NCBI GenBank assembly: GCA_963790525.1
Contig: CAWBOV010000002.1
Span: 620,001 to 684,000, forward strand
Direction of reading: 5' to 3'
Length of the DNA stretch: 64,000 nt
DNA from: CAWBOV01 sp963790525
GTDB lineage: Bacteria > Actinomycetota > Actinomycetes > Mycobacteriales > Jatrophihabitantaceae
The notes under the pieces were generated by a model. It did not search any database and was not told the origin of the DNA. It worked only from the letters and a program-made list of their open reading frames with translations. Position 1 is the first letter of the stretch, and each line of letters opens with the position of its first letter. The position numbers were made by a program, and so were the translations under genes. This document shows, in pieces, positions 9,248 to 18,142 of the stretch.

Positions 9248-10179
9248 TCTCGACACACTCGCTGGTGAAGCGCTTCGGCTCGGTCCGTGCTGTGGACGGC
9301 ATCGACCTGGACGTGCGGGCCGGTGACATCTACGGGTTCCTCGGCGCCAACGGCTCGGGCAAGACGACGACGGTGCGGATGCTGCTGGGACTGGTGCTGG
9401 CCACGTCCGGGGAGATCGAGCTGCTCGGCCGGCCGATGCCGAAGTCCGCGCACGAGGTGCTGCCCCAGGTGGGCGCGCTGATCGAGGGACCGGCCGCGTA
9501 CGGGCACCTGTCCGCGCGCACCAACCTCGCGCTCATCGACGCGGCCGGCCCGGGTCCAGGCAGGCGCACGCGCCGCGGCCGTATCGACGAGGTCCTGCAG
9601 CAGGTCGGTCTCGACGGGATCGGGCGGCGACCCGTCAAGGCGTTCTCGCTGGGGATGAGGCAGCGCCTGGGGCTGGCCGCCGCGCTGCTGCGCACGCCGC
9701 AGCTGCTGATCCTCGACGAGCCCACGAACGGCCTCGATCCGCAGGGGATCCGCGAGATCCGCGACCTCATCCTCAGCCTGCATGCGGCCGGCACGACGGT
9801 GTTCCTCTCCAGCCACCTGCTGGCGGAGGTGGAGCAGCTGTGCACGCGGGTCGGTGTGCTCGACCGCGGCCGGCTGGTGCTGCAGGAGCAGCTCGCGGAT
9901 CTGCAGGCGCCCACCGGGCGCACCGTGGTCCGCACCCCCGACACCGCCCGGGCAGCGGCCGTGCTCGGTGGGCTGGTGGTCAGCCGGGACGACGACCTGC
10001 TGCTGGTCCACGGCGACGATCCGGCGGTGATCAACGTCAGCCTCGTCGACGCGGGCGTGCGCGTCCGGGAGCTCCACGTCGAGCGGCGGTCACTGGAGCA
10101 GGTGGTGCTGGAGGCGACGGGCGCGAGCGCGGATCGGGTCACGGCGCAGCAGCCGGAGGTCACGGTGGCCGCGCCGTGA
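9244..10179 (+). CDS. ABC transporter ATP-binding protein
   Basis: A 311-residue ATPase with Walker A GANGSGKTT, signature SLGMRQRL, Walker B LLILDEPTNGLD and switch histidine in FLSSHLL. The C-terminal tail of about 80 residues is typical of the ABC-2/DrrA-type drug, lipid or bacteriocin-immunity exporters. It overlaps the upstream gene by 4 nt and the downstream permease by 4 nt (GTGA), so the three form a tightly coupled operon. Substrate unknown. Confidence 0.93.
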   Translation: MISTHSLVKRFGSVRAVDGIDLDVRAGDIYGFLGANGSGKTTTVRMLLGLVLATSGEIELLGRPMPKSAHEVLPQVGALIEGPAAYGHLSARTNLALIDAAGPGPGRRTRRGRIDEVLQQVGLDGIGRRPVKAFSLGMRQRLGLAAALLRTPQLLILDEPTNGLDPQGIREIRDLILSLHAAGTTVFLSSHLLAEVEQLCTRVGVLDRGRLVLQEQLADLQAPTGRTVVRTPDTARAAAVLGGLVVSRDDDLLLVHGDDPAVINVSLVDAGVRVRELHVERRSLEQVVLEATGASADRVTAQQPEVTVAAP

Positions 10180-10991
10180 TCGCCGTGGAGCTGGTCAAGC
10201 TGATGCGCCGCCCGCGCACGTGGGTGACGCTGCTCATGCTCAACGCGCTGCCCACGGTGGTCGCGATCCTGCTGGCGACGACGGACGTCGGCCCCCGGCC
10301 CGGGCAGGGCCCCGCGTTCCTGTCGGCGGTGCTGACCAACGGCTCGCTGTTCGCCGTGGCCGCGCTGGCGATCGTGCTGCCGTTGTTCCTGCCCATCGCG
10401 GTCGCCGTGGTGGCGGGGGAGTCGGTGGCCGGCGAGGCGCAGACCGGCACCCTGCGCTACCTGTTGGCCCGGCCGGTCGGGCGGACGCGGTTGCTGGTGG
10501 CCAAGCTGGTCGCGGTGTTCGCGTTCATCGCCGTCGCGGTGGTGTCCGTCGCCGCGGTCGGGCTCGGGGTCGGCAAGGCGCTGCTCGGCAACCAGCCGCT
10601 GTCGTCGACGGCGTTGACGTTCTCCGGCTCGACGCTGACCGTCACCCAGATCACCGAGCGTTCCGTGCTGGCGATCATCTACGTGATGCTGTCCATGCTC
10701 GGCATCGCGGCGATGGCACTGTTCCTGTCGACGTTCACCGACTCGCCGCTGTCGGCCACCCTGGGCGCGCTCGGGCTGCTGATCGGGTCCTCGCTGCTGC
10801 TGACCCTGGACGCCGCCAAGTCGATCAAGCCGTACCTGCCGACGCGGTACTGGCTGTCGTTCGTCGACCTGTTCCGCGATCCGATCCTGTGGCGCAACGT
10901 CGAGCGCGGGGTGGCCATCCAGCTCGTCTACGTCGTCGTCCTGCTGGGCGCCGCGTGGGCGAACTTCGCCAGCAAGGACATCACGAGCTGA
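10176..10991 (+). CDS. ABC-2 type permease
   Basis: A 271-residue membrane protein with about six hydrophobic segments and a polar loop containing the ABC-2 feature GESVAGEAQTGTLRYLLARPV after the second segment. The GTG at 10176 overlaps the ATPase stop as GTGA and starts directly before IAVELVKLMRRPRTW, the usual N-terminus of this family. With the ATPase it forms an exporter. Its 3' end overlaps the convergent lipase gene by 11 nt. Confidence 0.9.
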   Translation: MIAVELVKLMRRPRTWVTLLMLNALPTVVAILLATTDVGPRPGQGPAFLSAVLTNGSLFAVAALAIVLPLFLPIAVAVVAGESVAGEAQTGTLRYLLARPVGRTRLLVAKLVAVFAFIAVAVVSVAAVGLGVGKALLGNQPLSSTALTFSGSTLTVTQITERSVLAIIYVMLSMLGIAAMALFLSTFTDSPLSATLGALGLLIGSSLLLTLDAAKSIKPYLPTRYWLSFVDLFRDPILWRNVERGVAIQLVYVVVLLGAAWANFASKDITS

Positions 10992-11793
10992 GCCGCTCGC
11001 AGTCACCGGCGCCGAGCTGGGTCGGCGCCGCCGGGCCGATCTCGGCGAGCACCATCCCCGTCACCAGCGGGTCGGTCGGCAGCTGACCGTGGGCGACGGT
11101 CGAGGACGCGCAGACGCCCTGGACCGTGAGGTCGACCGCTCCGGCCAGCCGGGCCGAGTCCGGTGGCACCACGGTCTGGTCGACGGTGGTCCAGATCGAG
11201 ACGAAGACGGGACCGGCCGGCGTCTCGTCGCCGCTGTTGAGCGCGTCGAGGAGCGAGCTGCCGGGCTCGAGCTGCTGGCACGCGGCCGGGCACACCCCGG
11301 GGACGAGTGATCCGGCGAGGCCGGCCAGGTCGGTGCCGTGGTGCGGGGACCCGAGCGTGATCACGCGACGGGCCTGGCTCGCGCCGCCGTAGTCGCGGAC
11401 CCAGAGTCGGGCCACGACACCCCCCGCCGAGTAGCCGATGACGTCCACCGAGGCGGCGTGCGTCCGGGCCAGGAGTGCGTCGACGGTCGAGCGGAGGGCG
11501 CGCGCCTGGACGCGCAGGTCGCCGGTGCCCCCGTCGGGCAGGGGCATGACCTCCGCCGTGCGCCCGCTCTGCTCCAGCCGCCCGGCGAGGACGGCCAGGC
11601 CCCCGGTCGACCCGCCGTAGCCGGGGACGAGTACCACGGGTCCCGGCTGGTCCTGCGCGACGGGCCGCACCGGGCCGCTCCCGGAGGTGCGGACCGCCAC
11701 CGCGGCGACGATCACCGCGGCGAGGACCACCGCCGCCGCGGCGAGCAGGGCCAGGACGAGCCTCCGCCGGGCGGGGGACAGGGCGGACAGCAT
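10981..11793 (-). CDS. membrane-anchored alpha/beta-hydrolase, triacylglycerol lipase-like
   Basis: A 270-residue protein with an N-terminal membrane anchor (about residues 10-32) and an extracellular lipase domain. The oxyanion-hole region is LVPGYGGSTGG, the nucleophile elbow is GYSAGG, and GSPHHGTDLAG follows, as in bacterial class I/EstA-type lipases. A late Asp (in TTVDQTV) and His (in TVAHGQLPTD) are candidates for the rest of the triad. The ATG at 11793 was used; an in-frame GTG at 11811 would add six residues, and neither has a clear ribosome-binding site. It is convergent with and overlaps the ABC permease. Confidence 0.85.
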   Translation of the reverse strand: MLSALSPARRRLVLALLAAAAVVLAAVIVAAVAVRTSGSGPVRPVAQDQPGPVVLVPGYGGSTGGLAVLAGRLEQSGRTAEVMPLPDGGTGDLRVQARALRSTVDALLARTHAASVDVIGYSAGGVVARLWVRDYGGASQARRVITLGSPHHGTDLAGLAGSLVPGVCPAACQQLEPGSSLLDALNSGDETPAGPVFVSIWTTVDQTVVPPDSARLAGAVDLTVQGVCASSTVAHGQLPTDPLVTGMVLAEIGPAAPTQLGAGDCERLSS

Positions 11794-11847
11794 CGGTTCA
11801 TCATGCGTCACCGCGGGTGTGCGGGGCTCGTCGGCGGACAGGGCATC

Positions 11848-12249
11848 ATGGGACCCGTGAGCAACACCGACGGGGCCGTTCCCGACGAACCCCACCGGCT
11901 CAGCTGGTGGCCGCTCGCGGGTGCTGCCGCCGTGGCACTGCTCATCGGGGCCCTGGTGATCGTCCTGAACATCACCAGCAGCGACAGCAGGCCCGCCGCG
12001 CACGTCATCGTCGCGACCGCCCAGGGCAAGGCGGTGACGGTCGATCTCGTGGAGAACCCGTCGGTGGCCGCCACCCCGCCCGTCGTGGTCACTTCCGAGC
12101 CGAAACACGGCGGCGCCGCGCTCAGCGCTTCGGGAGTGCTGACCTACACGCCGGACCCGGGCTACAGCGGCTACGACCTGGTCGGCTACCAGCTCCGGTA
12201 CCACGACGGCGCGTCGACGAGCTTCACCGTCCGCATCGACGTCGGCTGA
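11848..12249 (+). CDS. small membrane-anchored protein with a bacterial Ig/cadherin-like domain
   Basis: A 133-residue protein: a short cytoplasmic tail, one membrane segment (about residues 21-42) and an outside domain. The outside domain contains the pattern SEPKHGGAALSASGVLTYTP followed by DPGYSGYDLVGYQL, the tell-tale of tandem bacterial Ig (Big_9/cadherin-like) repeats, normally found in multiples in adhesins. Here there is a single copy, making it a minimal one-domain version. The start ATG is at 11848; a GTG nine bases later is equally possible. It is divergent from the lipase gene. No function can be assigned beyond cell-surface location. Confidence 0.7.
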   Translation: MGPVSNTDGAVPDEPHRLSWWPLAGAAAVALLIGALVIVLNITSSDSRPAAHVIVATAQGKAVTVDLVENPSVAATPPVVVTSEPKHGGAALSASGVLTYTPDPGYSGYDLVGYQLRYHDGASTSFTVRIDVG

Positions 12250-12278
12250 GCCGGACCCGCCGACCCGCCTGTCGGCTA

Positions 12279-12307
12279 TTGCCTTTCGTGCACCGGGGCG
12301 AAATAGT
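12279..12307 (+). promoter_or_regulatory. possible -35/-10 promoter for the FAD dehydrogenase gene
   Basis: TTGCCT at 12279-12284 and AATAGT at 12302-12307 are spaced by 17 nt in a locally AT-richer stretch, about 50 nt before the start codon. Weak match; inferred only from spacing and composition. Confidence 0.35.
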
Positions 12308-12355
12308 TACTGCAGCCGGGTTCCGGTAAGTCATGGGCGACGATCAGGAGAAGAC

Positions 12356-13783
12356 ATGGATGCCGAACGTGATGTCGACGTGCTCGTGGTGGGATCCGGT
12401 GCGGCCGGGCTCTCGGCCGCGCTGTCGGCCCGGGAGAACGGCGCGGAGCGGGTGCTGATCGCGGAGGCGGAAGGCATCGTCGGGGGCTCGTCGCGGCTCT
12501 CGGGCGGCCTCACGATGGGGGCGGGGACGCGGTACCAGCGGGCGCTGGGCATCGAGGACGACGCGGAGTCCCTGTTCCACGACTACATGCAGCTCAACCA
12601 GTGGAAGGTCGAGTCCGCCGTCGTGCAGCGGCTGGCCGAGTACTGCGGCCCGACGGTGGAGTGGCTCGGCGACCTCGGCGTCGAGTACTACGACCAGCTG
12701 GTCTTCGGCGGTGACGAGCGGCTGCCGCGGGTGCACTGCCCGATCGGTCGCGGGCAGGCGGTCGTCGACGTCCTGACGCGGCAGTGTCGCGAGGCCGGCG
12801 TCGACATCGCCCTCGGCCGCCGCGTCGATCGGCTGCTGGTCGAGGACGGCGCCGTGGTCGGGGTGGGCGTCGGCGACGACACGATCACCGCCCATTCCGT
12901 CGTCATCGCCTCGGGCGGTTTCGGGAACGCGCCCGCCAAGCTGGCCGAGTTCTTCCCGCTCGCCGCGGCCACCGAATGGACCTGGTACATCGGCGCCGAC
13001 GGCAGCCGGGGCGACCATCTCGACCTGGGCGCGCAGGTCGGCGCGCAGTTCGCCGGATACAACCGTGGATTGAGACTGTTGCACGCCAACTTCGACAAGA
13101 TGTACGAGGCGTACCTGCCGGGCTGGCTCATGCTCGTCAACCGCGCCGGGAGGCGCTTCTGCGACGAGACCGCACCGTACGGGATCATGGACGGGCTGAT
13201 CCAGGAGCAGGGCGACGTCGCGTTCGCCGTCTTCGACCAGGCGGAGCTGGACGTCGCGACGGCGGCCGGCGTGGCCCAGTACAAGCAGAAGATCCCGGGA
13301 TCGACCAAGAAGCAGAGCCCGCACTGGAACACCGACGTCGTCGAGGCGATGGTCGCCGAAGGGCACGTGCGCCGAGCGGACTCCCTGGCCGAGCTGGCGG
13401 CCGCGTTCGGGTTGCCACCGGCCACGCTCGAGGCGACGGTCGAGCGGCACAACGCCTTCGCCGACGCCGGCGAGGACGGCGACTACCTCAAGGACGCGAA
13501 GTTCCTCAATCGCATCGAGACGGCGCCCTTCTACGGGGCCGAGATCCGCCCGGCGACGGTGTGCTTCACCGCCTGCGGGCTGCGCATCGACCGGGACGCC
13601 CGGGTGCTCGGCGAGTCGGGTGCGGTGATCCCCGGCCTGTTCGCCGCCGGGGAGGCTGCCGGTGGCGTGGTCGGGCCGCGCTACGTCGGCAGCGGGAACT
13701 CCTACGCCAACTGCGTCACCTTCGGGCGGATCGCCGGCGAGTCGGCGGCGGCGCGGACCGGAGTGGCCGCAGCAGCCGGCTAG
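12356..13783 (+). CDS. FAD-binding dehydrogenase of the fumarate-reductase/ketosteroid-dehydrogenase family
   Basis: A 475-residue flavoprotein with the N-terminal motif VLVVGSGAAGLSAALSA, the GGSSRLSGG FAD contact, and a C-terminal LFAAGEAAGG...GSGNSYANCVTFGR block typical of the FAD_binding_2 family (fumarate reductase, 3-ketosteroid dehydrogenase, tricarballylate and urocanate reductases). The capping domain lies between residues 200 and 350. AGGAG lies 5-9 nt before the ATG. The neighbouring SDR and enoyl-CoA hydratase genes suggest catabolism of a cyclic or acyl substrate, but the specific substrate cannot be read from the sequence. Confidence 0.87.
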   Translation: MDAERDVDVLVVGSGAAGLSAALSARENGAERVLIAEAEGIVGGSSRLSGGLTMGAGTRYQRALGIEDDAESLFHDYMQLNQWKVESAVVQRLAEYCGPTVEWLGDLGVEYYDQLVFGGDERLPRVHCPIGRGQAVVDVLTRQCREAGVDIALGRRVDRLLVEDGAVVGVGVGDDTITAHSVVIASGGFGNAPAKLAEFFPLAAATEWTWYIGADGSRGDHLDLGAQVGAQFAGYNRGLRLLHANFDKMYEAYLPGWLMLVNRAGRRFCDETAPYGIMDGLIQEQGDVAFAVFDQAELDVATAAGVAQYKQKIPGSTKKQSPHWNTDVVEAMVAEGHVRRADSLAELAAAFGLPPATLEATVERHNAFADAGEDGDYLKDAKFLNRIETAPFYGAEIRPATVCFTACGLRIDRDARVLGESGAVIPGLFAAGEAAGGVVGPRYVGSGNSYANCVTFGRIAGESAAARTGVAAAAG

Positions 13784-13806
13784 CTGTACGCCGTCCCGGC
13801 CAGGGG

Positions 13807-13854
13807 CGAGTGCACGAATTCCCCCGCCTGGGGTGGACGCAGTTGCTCCAGTCG
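13807..13854. repeat. degenerate copy of the 45-bp palindromic intergenic element
   Basis: Begins CGAGTGCACGA like the copy at 41617 and keeps a C-run then G-run core, but the right arm is decayed. It sits between two convergent genes. Confidence 0.45.
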
Positions 13855-13862
13855 GAGAGCGG

Positions 13863-14594
13863 CTACCCGGTGGGCAGACCGGCGATGATCGCCGCCACGT
13901 CGGGCTCCCCGAGCAGCAGCTGCCCACCGTCCACGGCGATGATGTCCCCGGTGATCCAGCGCGCGGCGTCCGAGGCGAGGAACGCCACGACGTCGGCGAT
14001 CTCGGCCGGGCGGCCGACGCGGCCGTGCAGCGGGGTGCGGTCGGCCATCGCCTGCGCGACCTCCGGGATCTCCAGCCCCGGGCGGATGAGCGGCGTGTCC
14101 ACCGGCCCCGGAGCCACCCCGTTGACGCGGATCCCGTACTCGGCGAGTTCGAGGGCGGCCACCTTCGTCAGCATCGACAATGCGGCCTTGCTGGAGCAGT
14201 ACGCGGCGGCCGTGCGCAGCGGCCAGCGGTCGTTGATCGAGCACACGTTGACGATCGCCCCTCCGCCTCCGCTGTCGCGCATGCGCCGCGCGGCCGCGGT
14301 GAGGCAGAGGAACGCGCCGTCGAGGTTGACCCGCAGCACCTTGCGCCATGTGGCGAGATCCAGATCGATCACCGGCCCGCCGTCACCCACGCCGGCCGCG
14401 TTGACCAGCACGTCCGGCGCCCGGTCCATGGCCGCGAAGGCCGCGGCGACGGCGTCCTCGTCGCCGATGTCCACCGGCCGCTCGCCGCTCACGTCGAGGA
14501 CGACGACCTCGTCGCCGTCGGCACGGAACCGGTCCACGCACGCGGCGCCGATGCCGGAGGCGCCCCCGGTGACGACCACGAGCCGCCCGGCCAT
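13863..14594 (-). CDS. short-chain dehydrogenase/reductase
   Basis: A 243-residue classical SDR: cofactor motif VVTGGASGIG at the N-terminus, an Asp at the end of strand 2 (VVLDVS) suggesting NAD(H), NAAG, the catalytic serine in NVCS, Tyr-Lys in AYCSSKAAL, and a C-terminal WITGDIIAVDGG stretch. It oxidises a hydroxyl or reduces a carbonyl of an unknown substrate. The start overlaps the stop of the upstream enoyl-CoA hydratase gene by one base (TGATG), so the two are co-translated; together they resemble consecutive hydration and dehydrogenation steps of a beta-oxidation-like pathway. Confidence 0.9.
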   Translation of the reverse strand: MAGRLVVVTGGASGIGAACVDRFRADGDEVVVLDVSGERPVDIGDEDAVAAAFAAMDRAPDVLVNAAGVGDGGPVIDLDLATWRKVLRVNLDGAFLCLTAAARRMRDSGGGGAIVNVCSINDRWPLRTAAAYCSSKAALSMLTKVAALELAEYGIRVNGVAPGPVDTPLIRPGLEIPEVAQAMADRTPLHGRVGRPAEIADVVAFLASDAARWITGDIIAVDGGQLLLGEPDVAAIIAGLPTG

Positions 14595-15400
14595 CAGAAG
14601 GTGACGATCTCGTCGGCCGGCGCGGCGGCGTATCGGGCCAGAGCGTCGTGCTGGATGGCGATCGTCGCCGGGTCGGCGAGCAGGGGCCCGACGAGGCTGC
14701 CCTCCAGCGCCAGCCCCTCCTCCAGCGGCAGCGCGATGCCGTCGAAGATCGCCCGCTTGGCCGCGCGCAGCGACCCGGCCGGGCTCGCGGCGATCGGCGC
14801 GGCCCACGCGAGGACCGCCTCCAGGAACGGCTCGTCGGTGAGCACGGCCTGCGCCAGCCCGATCCGAAGGGCCTCCTCCGGACCGACCGCGCGACGGGTC
14901 AGGATCAGCTCGGCCGCCCGCCCCACGCCGATCAGCCGCGGCAGGCGCTGGGTGCCGCCGCCGCCGGGGATCAGGCCGAGGCCGACCTCGCACAGGGCCA
15001 GGTGCGCGTGCGGCCCGACGACGCGCATCGTGCAGGCCAGCGTCATCTCCAGCCCGCCGCCCCACGCCTGTCCGTCGATCGCGGCGACCACGATCTGCGG
15101 CATGCTCTCGAACAGGGCCAGCGTGCGTGGCCACGCCATCGCGTCACCGTCGAAGGGCTCGCCGGTCCCGAGCTTGACGAGGTCGTCGAGGTCGCCGTGG
15201 CTGACGAAGTAGCCGGGGGTGTCGCTGGCGAGGATCAGCATGGTGACGGTGTCGTCGGCGGCGACCGTCCGGACGAGGGCCTCCAGCGCCGTCATATCTG
15301 CAAACGTCATGAAGTTACGGGGTGGATGGGAGAAGTGCGCCACCGCGATCTGATCGTGCCGTTCCAGTCGCCAGACTGCGTTGTCGCCGTTCTCGCTCAC
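14594..15400 (-). CDS. enoyl-CoA hydratase/isomerase family protein
   Basis: A 268-residue crotonase-fold protein. The oxyanion-hole regions are SDTPGYFVSHGD (first) and AIDGQAWGGGLEMTLACTMR (second), and GLIPGGGGTQRLPRLIG is the family helix that carries the catalytic acidic region; here the usual Glu position reads CEVGLGLIPG, so hydratase activity is plausible. GTG 15400 was chosen because GGAAGG lies 7 nt upstream; GTG 15406 and 15415 are alternatives. First gene of a two-gene operon with the SDR. The roughly 80 nt upstream of it are AT-rich for this genome and probably hold the promoter. Confidence 0.87.
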   Translation of the reverse strand: MSENGDNAVWRLERHDQIAVAHFSHPPRNFMTFADMTALEALVRTVAADDTVTMLILASDTPGYFVSHGDLDDLVKLGTGEPFDGDAMAWPRTLALFESMPQIVVAAIDGQAWGGGLEMTLACTMRVVGPHAHLALCEVGLGLIPGGGGTQRLPRLIGVGRAAELILTRRAVGPEEALRIGLAQAVLTDEPFLEAVLAWAAPIAASPAGSLRAAKRAIFDGIALPLEEGLALEGSLVGPLLADPATIAIQHDALARYAAAPADEIVTF

Positions 15401-15476
15401 GGGCACACCTTCCACATCCCTCGTCGTTAATAGACTCGGAATGTAGTTAGTGCTCCGCTGGTTTGTCGAGACCGGG

Positions 15477-15932
15477 TCAGGCCCGGTGCTGGATGCTCCG
15501 CCCGCGCCCCTCGTGCCAGGACTCGATCACGAGCACCTCCTCGGCCGAGTTCACGGTCGTCAGCACCACCTCGGCGATGTCGATCCGGAAGTGGGCGCCG
15601 ACGTCCTCGGTGGGAAACGGCACGGCCACGCCCGCGATCTTGGCGTCGCCCACCCACCTGCCCGGGTCGTCCTCCGGCGCGTCGACGGTGGGACCGTGGA
15701 GTGCCACCCGGGCGTCCCGACGGAGGTCCAGTTCCTTCATCGAGCCCGGCATCATGCCCAGGAGCAGCTCACCGTCCTCGAACCGGGTCTCCGTCCCGCT
15801 GATCCGCGGCGAGCCGTCGCGGCGCAGCGTCGCCATCGTCTTGTGCTTGCGCGCGTCGAACAGGTCCCGCACCCGCGCCGCCAGCTCGGTGTTCTCGGAG
15901 ACGAACTCCGCCCAGGTCGCCATGGGCGACAT
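15477..15932 (-). CDS. pyridoxamine 5'-phosphate oxidase-fold protein
   Basis: A 151-residue split-barrel flavin-binding protein of the PPOX family. The N-terminus has the helix WAEFVSENTELAARVRDLFDARKHKTMATLRRDGSPRISG..., in which ATLRRDGSPRISG is the typical FMN-contact strand. Actinobacterial members often bind F420 or FMN and reduce small substrates or protect against oxidative stress; the cofactor here is not decidable. ATG 15932 was used, with ATG 15923 as alternative. It lies upstream of the enoyl-CoA hydratase gene, separated by about 77 nt. Confidence 0.83.
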   Translation of the reverse strand: MSPMATWAEFVSENTELAARVRDLFDARKHKTMATLRRDGSPRISGTETRFEDGELLLGMMPGSMKELDLRRDARVALHGPTVDAPEDDPGRWVGDAKIAGVAVPFPTEDVGAHFRIDIAEVVLTTVNSAEEVLVIESWHEGRGRSIQHRA

Positions 15933-16066
15933 TCTGCCGCGCGGGTGTGACACGCGGTCCAGGTGCGTCCGGCCCGGGTTCTCAGGATTCCCACAGCCCC
16001 TGCTCACCCGACGGTCAGCGGCGGGGCGAACTCTCTAGTGGTGAGACACACGAAGGAGTGGAAGTC

Positions 16067-17402
16067 ATGACCGAGAACACGCCCGAACCGGCCGGCCAGT
16101 GGTACCACCCGGCTCCCGTCACCCCGCCGCAGTGGCAGTGGAACTGGCAGCCCGCCCCGATGCCGCCGGCGCCGACCCCGCCGCCGTCGCACCGCGGGCG
16201 CAAGATCGTCGGTGCCTCGGTCGCGGCGCTGGCCCTGGTCGCCCTCGGCGCGGGGGTGGGGGTCGCCGTCAAGGACAACACCACCTCCGGCAGCGGCGCC
16301 CAGGCGAGCACCTCGCAGAACGGCAGCACGGGCCTCGGCACCGGCGGGTTCGGCAGCGGCTCGACGGGTAGCGGTCGATCGAGGCGGCGGGACGACCGGC
16401 GGCGGGACGACCGGCGGCGGGACGACCGGCGGCGGGACGACCGGGAACGGCTCCACCACCTCCGTCACCACGTCGGCCACCGCGGCCCAGCAGGTCGGCA
16501 TCGTCGACATCGACACCGTGCTGAAGTACCAGAGCGCGGAGGCCGCCGGGACCGGCATGGTCCTCACCTCCACCGGCGAGGTGCTCACCAACAACCACGT
16601 CATCGACGGGGCGACCAGCATCAAGGTCACCGTGGTCAGCACCGGTAAGACCTACACCGCCACCGTCGTCGGGACGGACAAGACCGACGACATCGCCGTC
16701 CTGCAGATCACCGGCGCGAGCGGCCTGGCCACCGCCAAGATCGATTCCTCGGCCGCCGTCGCCGTCGGTGACGCCGTCACCGGAGTGGGCAACGCCGGAG
16801 GCGTCGGGGGCACGCCGAGTGCCGCGGCCGGGAAGGTCACGGCCACCAACCAGTCGATCACCGCCAGCGACACCGACGGCAGCAACGCCGAGAAGCTGAC
16901 CGGCCTGATCGAGACCGACGCCGCCATCCAGGCCGGTGACTCCGGTGGCCCGCTCTACAACAGCAGCGGTTCGATCATCGGCATGGACACCGCCGCGTCG
17001 ACGTCCTCGCGGTACTCCGTGACAGCCCAGGGCTACGCCATCCCGATCGGCACGGCGCTGAACATCGCCACCCAGATCGAGTCCGGGACGTCCACCTCGA
17101 AGATCCACATCGGTGACACCGCGTTCCTCGGCGTCGAGATCGCCAGCCAGTCCGTCACCGGCACCACGACGTCCGGCGCGACGGTCGGCGGCGTCATCGC
17201 CGGGCTGCCCGCCGCGCAGGCCGGCATCACCGCCGGTGACGTGATCACCTCGGTCGCCGGTCACAAGGTCGCCTCGGCCACCGCGCTGTCGACGATCATG
17301 GACTCGCTGCAGCCTGGCCAGAAGGTGGCGGTCGTCTGGACCACCACCGCCGGCACCACGCACCGGGCGACGGTCACCCTGGTGGCAGGGCCCGCCGCGT
17401 AA
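16067..17402 (+). CDS. membrane-anchored HtrA-type trypsin-like serine protease with PDZ domain, frame broken in a repeat
   Basis: The N-terminus (frame 2) has a Pro/Trp-rich cytoplasmic region and one membrane segment (about residues 46-68). The protease domain follows in frame 3: catalytic His in NNHVIDG, Asp in TDDIAVL, Ser in GDSGGPL, then a C-terminal PDZ domain (GVIAGLPAAQAGITAGDVI). A net +1 change near 16366-16385 joins the two parts, immediately before four perfect copies of a 15-bp repeat encoding GGGTT. GAAGGAG precedes the start. HtrA proteases degrade or process misfolded envelope proteins. The gene is followed by a strong hairpin terminator. Confidence 0.87.
16383..16442 (+). 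repeat. 15-bp tandem repeat x4 within the HtrA-like gene
   Basis: Four exact copies of ggcggcgggacgacc. In the protease frame they encode a flexible GGGTT pentapeptide linker between the membrane segment and the protease domain; in the N-terminal frame they would encode Arg/Asp repeats. Confidence 0.95.
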
Positions 17403-17422
17403 CACCTGCTCCTCCGAGCGGC

Positions 17423-17465
17423 CTGTGGCCGTGAGCGCCGTCCCGAGCGGCGCTCACGGCCACAG
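17423..17465 (+). terminator. perfect 18-bp hairpin after the HtrA-like gene
   Basis: ctgtggccgtgagcgccg (17423-17440) pairs perfectly with 17448-17465 around a 7-nt loop, starting 21 nt after the protease stop codon. No U-tract. Confidence 0.85.
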
Positions 17466-17505
17466 CCGTGTCCGGCCGACGGACGGTTCCGGCGCCGCAC
17501 CGCGA

Positions 17506-17567
17506 CCCGCCCGGACACGGGCACCACGGCCCGCCCGTACACGGGCACCGCGGCCCGCCCGTACACG
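17506..17567. repeat. 24-bp tandem repeat, about 2.6 copies, in the intergenic region
   Basis: Units begin cccgcccg(g/t)acacgggcac at 17506, 17530 and 17554 (partial). The first two full units differ at two positions. No reading frame of interest runs through it. Confidence 0.9.
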
Positions 17568-17659
17568 ACCCTGACAATTCCCTGCCCGGCGCCGAACGTC
17601 GCGACGGCAGGCTGGGTTCATCGGCCCGCGCCCGTGGGCCCAGTCGAGGAGTACCCACC

Positions 17660-18142
17660 ATGTGGAAGAAGATCGCGATAGCGGGAGCGGTGACGGCCGC
17701 CGTTCTCGGGACCGGAGGCGCCGCACTGGCCGAGTCCGGGTCGGCCGGGTCGGTCCAGTTGGCCGTACCGACGTCCACGTCGGCACCGGCGCCGACCCAG
17801 ACCCACACCGGAACGGCGGCCAAGGCCGGCCGGGGGCGCCTCGGCGTGCTGCGCCGGGCGTTGCACGGTGAGTGGGTCACCAAGAAGGGCACGGGAACGG
17901 TCACGCACGAGGCCATCCGGGGTTCGGTCACCGCTGTCTCGGCCACCTCGGTCACCGTGAAGGCCGCGGACAACGTGTCGATGACCTTCTCGGTCACCAG
18001 CGCCACGAAGATCCACGTCCGGGCGGCGGGCAAGGGCACGACCGGCACGATCGCGCAGGTGAAGTCCGGTGCCAAGGTCTTCGTCCTGGGCACGGGCACG
18101 ACGTCGCTGACCGCCACCCAGATCCTGGTGCCGAAGGCCTGA
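17660..18142 (+). CDS. small secreted protein of unknown function
   Basis: A 160-residue protein with a Sec signal peptide (MWKKIAIAGAVTAAVLGTGGAALAES, cleavage probably after ALA). After a Thr/Pro/Ala linker, the body (about residues 70-160) is Val/Thr-rich and beta-like: HEAIRGSVTAVSATSVTVKA then VKSGAKVFVLGTG, resembling a small OB- or DUF5666-type beta-barrel found in actinobacterial secreted proteins; the assignment is tentative. GAGGAG precedes the ATG. It is transcribed toward the two-component system genes, which are on the other strand, and its 3' end is duplicated three times. Confidence 0.72.
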   Translation: MWKKIAIAGAVTAAVLGTGGAALAESGSAGSVQLAVPTSTSAPAPTQTHTGTAAKAGRGRLGVLRRALHGEWVTKKGTGTVTHEAIRGSVTAVSATSVTVKAADNVSMTFSVTSATKIHVRAAGKGTTGTIAQVKSGAKVFVLGTGTTSLTATQILVPKA

